Part shown: in pieces, positions 11,412 to 22,530 of the stretch
How the letters are laid out: every line of letters begins with the position of its first letter
How positions within the stretch are numbered: the first letter of the stretch is position 1
DNA from: Pelecanus crispus
Taxonomy: Eukaryota > Chordata > Aves > Pelecaniformes > Pelecanidae
NCBI RefSeq assembly: GCF_030463565.1
Contig: NC_134676.1
Coordinates: 1,660,001 to 1,724,000, forward strand
DNA length: 64,000 nt
Direction: 5' to 3'
Program-made: the position numbers and the translations under genes
The notes under the pieces: model-generated
What the model was told of the DNA's origin: nothing
The model's database searches: none
The model's input: only the letters and a program-made list of their open reading frames with translations

Positions 11412-14400
11412 GAAAAACAATAAAGTTCAAAATAAGGAAGTTTCTTCATCTGCCTCCCTGTGGGGATATCAGGGTCCCGTCATGGGGTTGGGTCGGTGAC
11501 CCAAGCGCTTCCCCTCTGCCCTGCTCCGGCTGCCTCTCCCCGGCACGCACCGCCTGCCCCGGGGATGCCGGCTCGGTGGTGGGCGCAGCCCATGCCCCGG
11601 GGAGCAGCAGATTTTGGGTGCAGTCCCGGGTGCTTGCTGACCAGCTTGCTGCTGGTCACGGTTACACGAAGCGGCCACCTCAAAGCCACCAGGACAGCTG
11701 AGAGAGTCACCCCCTCCATGAACCCCTCTCCTTTAACGGGATGATCTTGCCATTTCACGTGGTCATTTTTTGCGCTGGGAGAAGCTGACGGGGTCCGTGC
11801 ACCCCAGGGTCCGGAGCGCATCCATGAAAAGCTGAATCCTGGCACCCACTGTCGTCCCAGCTCTGTGCCGGGGGAGCCTCGCACCGCCTTTAAGGCTGCA
11901 GGACCACCTTGGTGGGGGCTGTTCCAGCCCGCTCACCTCCACGTGAACGCATTTGGGGTCTTGCATTCCCGCAGCGCGGTTTCTAGCGTGACCTGGGGCT
12001 GGAAATGGATTTGAGGTTTGTGGATGTTCAGTGCATTACTACCCTCTTCCCTCCCCTCCTCCATGCCTTTGCCCTCTCCCCGTCTCCTTTTTCAGTGACT
12101 TACTAGCAAATACTTGTTTAAGGAAGTCTGATAGTGGCGTGGGTTTCTTTCTTATTAATTTTTATCCAGCATTTTCCTACATGTCAGAAACACATGGCAT
12201 ATTTCCAAGGGAGAAAAAAAAAAAAAAAATGTGTTAAGGTCTAAAATTTATCCATTCAAAGATCGCATTTAAAGCCAGGGTGGGTCAAGCAACCTCCTGG
12301 AAGGCTGGTATCAATTTTAACCTGGTATTCAGTTATTACACAGGTGCAAGTTCTTAAAACAACTCAGGAAATGAAAAAATAGGGAAGACATCAGGCTAGA
12401 AGATTGCCACTTATCCAGAAATTTGCATGGGGAGAAAGGGCAGTGCTCGGCCAGCTGAACCCCGTATGGGGCAGGGGGGGCGGTTAGCTGGGTTTGGGGG
12501 GGGCAATGGGTCAGGCAGGAGGATTTGGGGAAGGAGACTGGGACTGCAGGTTGGGAGAGGAGCGCACGGCATTGCGGGGGCAGGAGTCGGGCTCAGCCCT
12601 GCACTGCCTTCGGAGATGCCCCGCAGCAGCGGGCAGAGGTGGGGATGGGGGTAGTGGGATGAAGCGGGGCTTGGGGTGGCGGGGCAGGGGGAAAGGGTCT
12701 CTTAAGGGTTTGTAAAGTGCTGCTGTTCAGCAAGACTTCAGCTGACTGTTATGATTTCCAATGGAAAAAGATTTTTTTTTTTTTTTTTTTGTAGCAATCA
12801 ATAAGAACCAAAAATGCCCTTTAGTTACATCCTGCTAATCTGGAGGGAGGTTCAAAGTAAATTTTTTAAAAATCCTTGTGGTTTAGGGCCAAATGCAGCC
12901 ATTGACAACAGAGCCAGATCCTGCCCTTTGCCAGCGCTGCAAGGTCAGGCGAGTGCTCTCAAAGCCGCGAATCACCCCAGGATAAGATCGGGGGCCTGGG
13001 CTAGGCTCCAAATAAAAATAGCTGCTAAGACACACCGCTAATATCGAATAGTTCATCTACAGTTCAGAGAGTAAATCTCCCAACCCCAGAGGTGAGCCTG
13101 GTCTAAACTGTCTAGCAGATTTCTTCTTTCATCCGCAATCCCAAATGCCTAATTTTGTCAATCTTGATTTTAAAAATGGCCCAAAAAAGCCCGTGATGTG
13201 TGTTGATCTAAAGCAGAGAGGGAGAGGTGTGATGTGCGCGTCGGGCCAGCACGGCTCTAAGTGGCTGTATCCTCAGCGAGCTCATTCCTGACGAGGGGCC
13301 GGCGATGCACCCCGAGCCCGGCTGCTTGATGTGCAGCCCCGCGAGCGCCTGTGTCTCGTCCTGCCTGGACTCGAGGAGTACAGAAACATCAACAACAATT
13401 AAAGCTAATGGGAAACAAATGCTCTGTCCAAAACAGCCGTTGATTTCAGTGGGAGCTTTACGAGAAAGTCGGAATTGGATTCAAAGGGTTTGTCTTACAT
13501 TTGTCTTAACTCCTGGCTCTGCATCCCAGCTTGTTCCTATTTTATCTAAATCTGGTCTTAGTTTGTTGAGCTGCGAGATTTGTCCAGCTTAGGGCTCGGT
13601 TCCCGTCTCGCACCCGCGCTCGCCCTGAGGCTGCCGGGGGGAGGATGGGTGCCGGCGGGAGGGTGCCGGCCAAGGGCACAGCCACCGTGCCCCGACCTGC
13701 TGCGGGGTCCCTCGCCGTCCCTTTCGCCTGCTGTCCCTTCCAAACACGAGGAGAAAAGGACAGGACCCGAATGCATGGGCGCTGCCGACGCATCAGTCCC
13801 AGCCATCCGCGGCCATCAGGGTCTGGTACCAATTAGCGCAGGCTTCCGGCAGCTCTACGCATGATGGAGCGAGGAAGGCACACAAAGAGCGGCACCAGCA
13901 TGGGGGCTGTCCGCAGGGAGGAATCCAAGCTTGCTCAGCACCCGCCAGCCCGCACCCGCTGCCGTTGCGTTCGCACAAGTGTCTGGTGAAACTCTTTAAC
14001 GCCCGGCTTTGCCGGATCCGGGCGCGCCGTGGGCTCTTGGAGCAGCGCCGGCTGCCTCTGCCCAGGGCCGTGCTCCTGGGGACCAGCGGGACCGCAGGCA
14101 CCTGCAGTAGCGGGCAGCACTGGCAAAGCGCACGCCCTGCGGAAAGCTAGCACCGCATCAGTCAAAAGGATGCCTCTCTGCAGAGCTAGGTCTTGTGTTT
14201 TTCTTCCTAATGAGTAGTTTGCAGCACGTACAGTGGCGGGCGAGGAGCAAGTGGGAGGCTAAGCATCAGCAGGCCATGGTTGAAGGCGGGCGCACACTGA
14301 GCAGGGAGATGCTGAGGGTGTTAAATCACGGCCCTCCTTTGCAGCCAGCAACTTGCGACGGCAGCAGCAAAGTGCTTGTTAGGCTAATTGCGCATTGCAT

Positions 14401-16188
14401 CTTCTAAGTGCAGGACTAGGTTAGAAAGAGGGTATATAGAAATGTAGAATTTTTATTTATATGTGTGTGTAGAAATTAATTTTCACTAGGATTGGAATGG
14501 TGGCTAACTCCAAGCCACCTATAGAAGACTATAGGCACTTCTCCGTAGACATGTGAGGGTGGGATTATAATATGCAATCCTCAGTCTGTAGATCAGCTCC
14601 TTCTGGGCCAAATCCCTTGATTTCAGCAGGGAGATGATATATAAGCTAATAGTGAGCTTGCCCTGACTTCTCTGTCTCTGCTTAACGTTTTACCCACTGA
14701 ATTTAACCAGAGGTCTGCTGCCGTGAAGGTGAAATCTCTTATTTAACAGTGACTACTTAAATGCTGAATTTTAGGGACAAAACAGCTAGGCTGGTCGCTG
14801 CAGGAGCAGCAGCATGCCCTGTGCCCGTGGGATTTCCAGCCCTACGTGCCCGTGCCCCGCAGCCCGTCCCCGGCCGAGGTTGGCAGCGCTCACTCCCATG
14901 GCACGGCGCTGCTGCCGCCTAACAAACAGTCTTTGGTAGCCAGAGCTTAGAGTAATCGTAGCAAAGCGTCGACTAAAACGCACGTGTCTCAGGTGATGGT
15001 TGGTGGGTCTGGAGAAGGTTGAGGCTTTTGCAGCCTGCTCATGTCATTTTTTTTTTCTGAAAAAGCCGAGTATCCTTCTTTGAGCGATTTATCACAAGTA
15101 TTCGACATCAAACGTTGACGCTCCTGCCGTCGCACAAAGACTTTGTAGGCATAAAAACATAGCATGAGTAAGGATATTTCCAACCATTTTACTCCAGAAA
15201 TTGCTTCATAAATGAAACATGTAAGAGACTGTATTTATAGTAGAAAGAACAACTCTCTCGGGATATGAATAGCATTATACTGTATCATGTAATTAAAAGC
15301 TGAATATGACTAACACATTCCCATACAGATGTATCACAGCACTGGCGACCATGTGGGATATGTGGAGAAAAAAGACCCAGTTAAAGAAACCACAAATTCC
15401 AGGGGTGGGAGTGCGAGGAGGGGGATAATGAAGCACTTTGCAATCTATTTTTCTTCTTTTTTTTTTTTTTTTTCCTCTTTGCAAGAGCATGAACACATGA
15501 AAAGCATTAGGTAGCGCTTTGCCCGCCAGCGACCTGGCGGTGGCTGCCGGACCCGCGGACGGAACATCGCCGGCTCCGGGGAAGCATCCCCAGCCCCACA
15601 GCGGCACAGCCCCCCGGAAGGAGAGCTAGCGAGAAAATGGCAGACAACTGCCAAAACCCTCAAATGGCAAAGTACCACCCTGCAAAGAGACTGGAAAGTC
15701 AGGCGAAGGTTGGAAGGTGCCTTCAGAGCAGCGGGGCTGGCCCTGGATGCCTACGGAGCTGAGCGCTCGGGCTCTGTGCTGTGAGCCGAAACGTAGTGAA
15801 GCTGCTGGGTGTGTGGACCATGACCCCATAACCGCATTGGGATGGGCCTGCTGAGGTCAAGCAGACCTTAAAATACAGGCACAGCCATGAATTCATCTCT
15901 GTAGGTCTCTTCTCCACCAGCCCATACAGCCTGCTCCCAGACACCCGGGTCAGGCTCTCTGCATTGCCGTGTCTTCATTCCAGATCTCCTCAAACACTGC
16001 TGTATAAAAATCTGATTGCCTAACACAAATTTGTCTGCTCAAAAGAGACAATGAGTGTTGAAAGGAACAAAGGAAGAAAATATGGCTGAGAAAACAGTAT
16101 AAAATAAATACATAAATCAGGGGGGGAGACAAAGTTTTCTTTTTTTTTTTTTTCCTTCAGTCTTTTTATGTATTAGAAAGCAAGCATC
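11412..16188. other. Single-copy noncoding DNA
   Basis: No gene recognised. G-run-rich sequence at about 12430-12680 could form quadruplexes. CpG-rich patches lie at about 13590-13830 and 13965-14110. Homopolymer runs occur at 12212-12228 (A), 12771-12790 (T) and 15459-15473 (T). The part from 14400 to 15300 is AT-rich with an old dispersed-motif relic near 14618-14634. Confidence 0.55.
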
Positions 16189-16725
16189 CCTGTCTTCTCC
16201 AGGCTGAGTTAGGTATTCATGCCATCGGTCCTTGCAGGTCATGCTTTATGTGCAGCACATTGCCGTGTTCTTCTGGACTCCCTCCAGCTGGTCCACATCT
16301 TTCCTGAGGTGCAGCGCCCAAAAGCAGACACCATTCTCCAGCCGAGGCCCTATCAGGACCGAGGGGAGAGGAAGGATTTCTTCCTGCGCCTTATGAGCAG
16401 CAACGCGGTGTGGCATCCTTTCTCCCAGCAGAGCAGGGCTGGGCTGTGTGCTCAGCACATGGTCTGAGGAGCTCCACTCCCTCCGCTGAGCAACCACAGC
16501 TTCACCAGATGTTCCCGGTCTCATCCCTGCGCATCTCTGGCCTCGGCACCCAGAGCTGCCTGCGCTCATCCAGACCATCTCTCCAACCTGCGAATGTCGT
16601 TTTGAATTCTGACCCTGCCTTCTTGGCTTGTTGTTCCTGCACATTTCATATGCCTGCTCCAGACTCCCTGCACCCCACCACAGTGGGGAACCTTGTTGGA
16701 TATGGACTCCCACATTGACAGTCTT

Positions 16726-16890
16726 CAAATTCATCCTTGGGTACGGTCCTCCAGTCTCCAAATTCATCCTTGGGTATGGTCCTCCAGCCTCCAAATTCAT
16801 TCTCGGGTACGGTCCTCCAGCCTCCAAATTCATCCTTGGGTACGGTCCTCCAGCCTCCAAATTCATCCTTGGGTATGGTCCTTCCGTCTC
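16726..16890. repeat. 33-bp minisatellite, 5 copies
   Basis: Five direct copies of a 33-bp unit beginning CAAATTCATCCTTGGGTA, with one to four substitutions per copy. Because 33 is a multiple of three and no unit contains a stop in the relevant frames, both strands stay open. On the minus strand the repeat reads PRMNLEAGGPY, which produces an artificial 250-codon frame (16998 to 16246) across the dead LINE. Confidence 0.95.
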
Positions 16891-17021
16891 CACCTGCTCC
16901 GTAGCATTTTCCTCCAGGCTACGCTGCCTTGGTACGCTCGAACCAGAAACCCTGCCAGAGCACAGACGTATGACACCCACAGCTTCTCCTCGGCGCACGA
17001 GGCCTGCTGCCCTGCTGTAGG

Positions 17022-17140
17022 ATGAAGTTAGATTGGTTTGACATGATTTATTTGTGACAAATCCATATTGGTTGTTACTCGTCTCCTTGCTCCATATACT
17101 TAAACATTTTTTGATTAATTGCTCCAGTACTTTTCTGCGA
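17022..17140 (-). pseudogene. Readable CR1 reverse transcriptase fingers fragment
   Basis: Translating the minus strand gives about 38 codons without a stop that include VLEQLIKKCL followed by NNQYGFVTNKSCQTNLTSS. The glycine-phenylalanine and serine-cysteine-threonine-asparagine-leucine pattern is characteristic of CR1-clade RT. The fragment is isolated and cannot make a working enzyme. Confidence 0.75.
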
Positions 17141-17400
17141 CTTGATGCAGAGCTGACGGCTCCATAATATCTTTGCTCTTCCTTGGGCTTTTTTCTAGTT
17201 TAAGGCTAGAAATCCTGTTTTCCATTTTCTAGGTTTCTGGCATCTCTCTGGTTCTTAGGACTCAAGTCCTTAGGACTCAGGTTCTCAAAGACAATGACCA
17301 AGATGTGTGTGTTGGCATTTGCCAGCCCTTCCAGGGACCCAGCACAGCTTAGGACCAGGTCCTGCACCCCTCTGGATGTGGCTCGCTCTGTCTGTCTCCC

Positions 17401-20400
17401 CCCTCTGCAGTGCCTCTGCCTACACAGGGTTAAATTATAGAGCTTTGGAAGCAAATCAGTTGCCTTAATGACACATCCCTACTTTTATTTATAATATGTT
17501 CTTCTGCTCTGATCACACATACTTGTCTGAAATACATTGTATATCAATGCGCCCTAATCCAATCTTGTGTTAATTAATTCTTCCGCTTGCCTTCTACTTA
17601 GGGGAAACAGAAGAATAGATGTAAAAACCATGATAGTGATGTTGGAGTGGCTGATTATTATTCTTTACAATAGTGTATTGATAAGAAAATGAGCATGTTC
17701 TTTTCCCATTTGCAGTACAACCTTGGGCAGGAGTTTGTTATATTAGAAAAAAGCAATTTGAAAAAATTGCTCCCTGGCTCCTGTACAGCCACTTGAAAAT
17801 TGATTTATTTTGGGGTTTCCACAGCTGTGTGTGGGTTTCCACAAGACTTTATTTTGTGTTATTAAATCTGGCCGTTGAAATGTTCCTTTGATTTAATGTG
17901 AAGTGTGTTTTATTTGATAATTCCTTATAGATATGGAGGGGAGGTCTCGCCAAAGCCGGAGAGGAATAAACAAATAAATGGATAAAGGAATGGCTCGGTG
18001 GCTATGAATTACCCCCGTGAGATGCCCCGGACGTCCCTCGGGAGCTGGGTCCATGCAGGGACCGTGGGGGGGACCTGGCAGCAGGGCTGGCAGCAGGAGG
18101 GTGCGCGGGCACAGATGTTGGGCAGTGGGACAGATGTTGGGCAGTGCCTCCCGCTAAGGTAAAGCCCCGGAAAACCACGCCACGAGGATGAGGGGATGCT
18201 CCCCTTCAGGCTGGCCGCAGCTTTGCATGTCACGTACGCAGCTGCAGCATCCCCTCAGCTGCCCCCCATGAGTGCTGTGCCTCGTGCCCCTCCAAAGCCG
18301 GGAGCCGAAGCCTCCCAGCAAGCTGTCGGCTGGGCAGGAGGAGCCCGGGGAGCTCCCTGCCCTGCTTGGGGAAAGTCGAAGTCTCCGGAGTGGAGGAGGC
18401 AGCTCCTGAAACATTTTTTTCTCCCTGTGAAGTCCCCTGAGTGCACGACACGCACTCTTCGGTGGTCCGTAGGTGAGCAAAGCCAGGTGCCGCTCACCCG
18501 CTCGCCGCACTCCTGGGTGAGCATTGAAAAAAAAACCCCAGAGTTCCTCCCTGCTGGCATCTCCATGCTGGAAATGTGCCTTTGGACCTGCCTGGGCGGG
18601 CAAAGCCTGTGGCCGGGGGGTGACGTGAGAGCAGCCGAAGTGGCCTCTGCAGCTCTCGTCCCAGCAAGGCTCTCGTGCCCCGCAGTGTCACGCTCCGACA
18701 CGTGCCCAGCTGCAGCCCCCGCGCCGGGCAGCGCTCAGAGCTAGACCAGACGAGGGCTCGGCCTGGCATCTAAAAACAATTAAAAAAAAAAAAAAAATGT
18801 TTTCCTTAGCAGAGAAAGGCAGGAGGAGCTGCAGCCTTCTGCCTTTATTATTGAATTTTGAATTTTGTGTCTTAACCTCTTACTGTTTGCTATGGCTGAC
18901 GCCAGCTTCACCTCCTTCTGGCAGCCGTGAGGGCTTTCTAGAGTGGCCACGGCTGCCCAGTACACCCAGCTGTACACCCCAGTACACCCCGCGCTACCCC
19001 AGCATCCTCTGGGCGTTTTCCTACAGAAAGGTGAAAACATCCGCCCAAGGTTTTTGTGTTAGTAAACAAATCACTTGGCATTTTGACTTCCGAAGTAGCA
19101 TCCTTTTCTAAAAGCTCACATCTTGGGATGACCTTTCTTTTTTCCCCCTGTAACTACTTTTTTCCACGAAGGGAGGATCCTCCCGCCACTTTTGCATCAG
19201 CCATTTCCCCCGCTGAGCCCCGGCCTCTCGCTGAGCGGCTGCTCCCGGCAAAGCCCAGGCTAAGTAGAAGGGGACAAAGGCACAGGGCATAATCCTGCTG
19301 TCTCTCCACTTGCAGCAGTATGATTGAGCAAATTAATTTTTTTTTGCCTTGTACAGTTGCAAAATCTTCCGTCGGGGGTAGTTAATCTTCAAGGGGATGG
19401 AGGAAAGGGTGCAGCAAAAGGTCAGTGAGTGGATGGAGCAAGCACATTTTCAGGGTAATTTTTGCACTGATCCAGGACTCGGGAACCAGGAGGTCATTGT
19501 GTCAGTTTAGTAAATCCGTCCATCGGCACTGATTTTATTCAATTTTCTCATTTTGTGAAGCGAGAGGTACGGAATCACTCAAACAATACTATTTTATTTA
19601 TTTTATTTTATTTTATTTTTTTATAGTCATCAACAGGAAGGAAACCAGTGCTGATGGGGACAGCAAACGCGGTTGTGGCAAAGAAGAAACAACTACCGAG
19701 CCCCTGCCGAGCCCCTTTCACCAACAGCGTGGTTCATAAACAGCAACGAGTGCATGCAGGGATTTTTGCCAAAGGTGAAAATTAATCAAAACAATATTTT
19801 TCCGTTCTGCTGGAGCTGAGCTCAGTCCTACCTGCACCTCTTCTTACGGTCTGCACTGGTGCAGAGGACTTCAGTTTCATTGACTCCAATGGGATGACAT
19901 TGATTTTAGCCGAGGAACAAGCTGGGAGGGCTTTATAGAAAACCAAATTCCTTTGATGGTTTGCTGTGCTCCTTAACTTGACCATGATGAGGCTTGTCAG
20001 AACATTTGGGAAGATGTAGGACCTTGTCCAGCTCTGGTCTCTGTGGGCCTGGAGGCACAGAAGAGCTGGGCTCCTGCAGGAGGAGGAGTTGCCTGGAGGG
20101 ATCGCAGGCAACCGGGAATGTAGAGGATGCTCTTGGGTACCACGGCGATGATGCATTCTGCAAGTTTACCATTAGATTTTTAACAACAATAAAGTAAAAA
20201 ATAGTTTGGCAACAAGCCCCACATAAAGTTGCTGAAGTTTAGGTTTGAAAGGTTTGTTCCAAGTCAAAAAGAAAAAAAAAAAAATCAGACACTTCTCCTT
20301 CCAGTTACAACAAAAGATTTTGGACCTCATAAAATATTTCCCAAGAAGGCCCGGTTGAGTTTGTTGTGACAAGGATCCCAGAAGAGCTTTGTGGTTTGTG

Positions 20401-22324
20401 CTTGTAATGGAAATCTTAGTCACCTTAGATAGCTTTTGAATTGCAACTGTGATTTATGGACAGTGTGACTCCAGTAGTGTTTTCATGTATTTTCATTTAA
20501 CGGCTCTGCAAATACTACATTTGGAGCTTGTAGCAGCTGGAGTGGAGTACCATCCTAATTTATGTTGGTCTGGGTTCAACCTTATGTGACTCTGCTGACC
20601 TCGTTCACCCTTCATTTCCCCTCCTGCTCCGGTTATACTTCCCAATATTCTGGTTTACTCCTCCCGTTTCCTTCCTGCTCCAGGCCTTGGCTCGCTGCCC
20701 TCTTTCATCTGCCTGTCCTTGGAGCGAGCCGCTGCCCTCCTCCTCGCACGTGCCTCCACCTCCCCGTCCCCTGCCCGCTCCGACTCCCCGGAGAAACCCG
20801 CTTCAGCAAACAGCCTTTTTGGTTTTCCTGCATGTGGGAGTCCCCGTGGCAGCTCTTCTTGTACCTTAATGACCTTGCAGGTGGGCTTGGGCAAGTAAAT
20901 GTGTATTTTCCTCCAACTTTTCAAGGCAAACCTATGCAGCATTATATGGAGGCACCAAGCATTTCATTAGTAATTGCTGGGGATGGATTTGGCCTGCTAC
21001 CTCTGCCCAAGAAGACACTCCAGCTCTGCGATATTTCCTTAGCCTGACTGGCTTCTTTGCAAGTAAACAGAGCATCCAGCCAAGTCGAAAGGGCTTGTTG
21101 TGGCCATGCTCTCTCGGAGATGCTGGGATTAATGCCAACTGCCAAGTCATTTTGCAAATGATATTGCTTAGTTTAGCTCTTCAGATACTCCTTCATTTCC
21201 GAGCCATTTGAAGGCTCTGCCTGAATTTGCAGGAGCAGCCCTGGCCCTGGTGAGAGTTTCAAGCTGGGATTCTGCAGGCAGTAAGCACAGCCATAGCCTC
21301 AGCTCCGAAAAGGACAGGGTTTTAAATTTGCTGGCCTGAAGTGCATCATACGGTCGGGAATATCCCGAGTATTTAGGGGTCTTGCCACACCGTAACCTGA
21401 TGTGCAACAGAGGATGGCTCCCTAAGTCCTGCGAGCATCGACACTTGACTGCTTTCTCATCTGACCCCCGCTAGCTTGCCATGCTCACGCTGGCGACAGC
21501 GCGTGATTTGTCTAAGCCCAGTTCTAATAGCGGGCTGTGTATCTGCAGCACGGAAAAGCGACGTTGTCACTTGTGAAAGGTCTGGTACAATGCACAGTGA
21601 GAGAACTTTGCATCCGAACAAGAAATTTCAGTGAGTTACAGGAACTTTCAGAGCTCTTGACCATAAGCCCTCATTAAATCCAGTTGAGGTTTTCAAAAAA
21701 ATCTAAAATTTTGCATTTGTTTTTTCAGATTTATCCTGGCCTTTGCTATACCCTCTTCTCTCTGTGCTGCAGGGGCTGGTTAAAATTCAGCCAGAATTTT
21801 ACCAGCGGCAGCAGGTACCCAACACATGGCCATGAGCAGGGGCTCGCAGGGATGAAGCCATGGGGATTCATCCCCAAGACCAACCACACAGGGTCACACC
21901 GAGGGTCTGCCTCGCATCCTGCCCACGGCAGCAGCCCATCCAGATGCTTGGGAAAGAATATAAAAATAAGGCAAGCAAGTGATGCTTCCCTAGAAAACTT
22001 TCCCAGCTCTTCCTGCGGCAGAGGCGATGCCCTTGCACATCCCCGCTGCGGGGAGCCGAGGCGGTGGATGGGGATGCACAGGGGAGCAGCCCTCCCCCTC
22101 CCCATCCCTGACCCCCACCAGCAACCGGGGCTCCCCCCTCCAGCACCCCTGGGCTGCAGAGCTGCGGTTTCACCTCCTCTGCCTCCCAAAACGCAGTCAG
22201 CTGCCTCTGCCCGCTCCCCAGGCCCGCCGGCGTCTGCGCTGGAGCTGGCATGTGCGTGCCGTGTGCCGGGGCAGTGGGCGAGGCGCGGCGGAGCGGGGCA
22301 GAGCGTGCCCTCTACTCTTATTAA
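17401..22324. other. Single-copy noncoding DNA
   Basis: No gene recognised. 17450-17960 is AT-rich and enhancer-like in composition. 18000-18770 is GC-rich with overlapping open frames and a duplicated CAGATGTTGGGCAGTG (about 18112-18146). Homopolymer runs are at 18781-18797 and 20273-20284. An (ATTTT)n microsatellite lies at 19589-19622 and an old dispersed-motif relic at 19878-19908. Confidence 0.55.
19589..19622. repeat. (ATTTT)n microsatellite
   Basis: A slightly imperfect run of ATTTT/ATTT units over about 34 bp. Confidence 0.85.
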
Positions 22325-22530
22325 AATGCACTGACCTAATTTAACTGATGGATCTCTGGATTTACATGGGCGGAATAGGCTGGCACTGACCAGATTAACT
22401 GCAATTATTTGGGATTTACAGAGACTGTTTGCAGAATAAACTGGCACTGAGCAGATTAACTAACTAAAATAATTTGGGATTCAGGCAGACTTCCCACGGC
22501 AAATAGACTGACACAAATAAAATTAAGAGA
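22325..22530. repeat. Degenerate 55-61 bp tandem repeat with homeodomain-like cores
   Basis: Four diverged units share a core close to GCACTGACCAGATTAACT. Cores start at 22328, 22383 and 22444, with a weaker one near 22505, giving spacings of 55, 61 and 61 bp. Between cores, units 2 and 3 also share GATTTACA and ATTTGGGATT. The segment is AT-rich and each core holds a TTAA/ATTAAC homeodomain-type site. It matches neither CR1 nor the LTR family here. It may be a diverged minisatellite or an enhancer with internally duplicated binding units. Confidence 0.7.

Larger units (their letters stand above)
16189..17400 (-). mobile_element. Ancient CR1/L3-like LINE, decayed, with internal minisatellite
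   Basis: Minus-strand reading shows an old CR1-clade element in correct order. The C-terminal part near 16189-16330 reads RLENGVCFWALHLRKDVDQL, the counterpart of the HLEC.QFWAP block in the young copies here. The N-terminal RT fingers near 17020-17140 read NNQYGFVTNKSCQTNL, a CR1 RT signature. Between them lies a 165-bp minisatellite (16726-16890). Divergence from the young CR1 copies is high, so this insertion is much older. Boundaries are approximate, and the middle (16500-16720, 16900-17020) is assigned mainly by position. Confidence 0.75.

Noticed and set aside
16246..16998. 250-codon minus-strand frame as a gene
   Set aside because: It joins decayed CR1 sequence to the 33-bp minisatellite; the apparent protein is a by-product of both.
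21684..22447. Open frames of 216 and 233 codons on opposite strands
   Set aside because: They overlap each other in GC-rich DNA and neither shows a protein signature.
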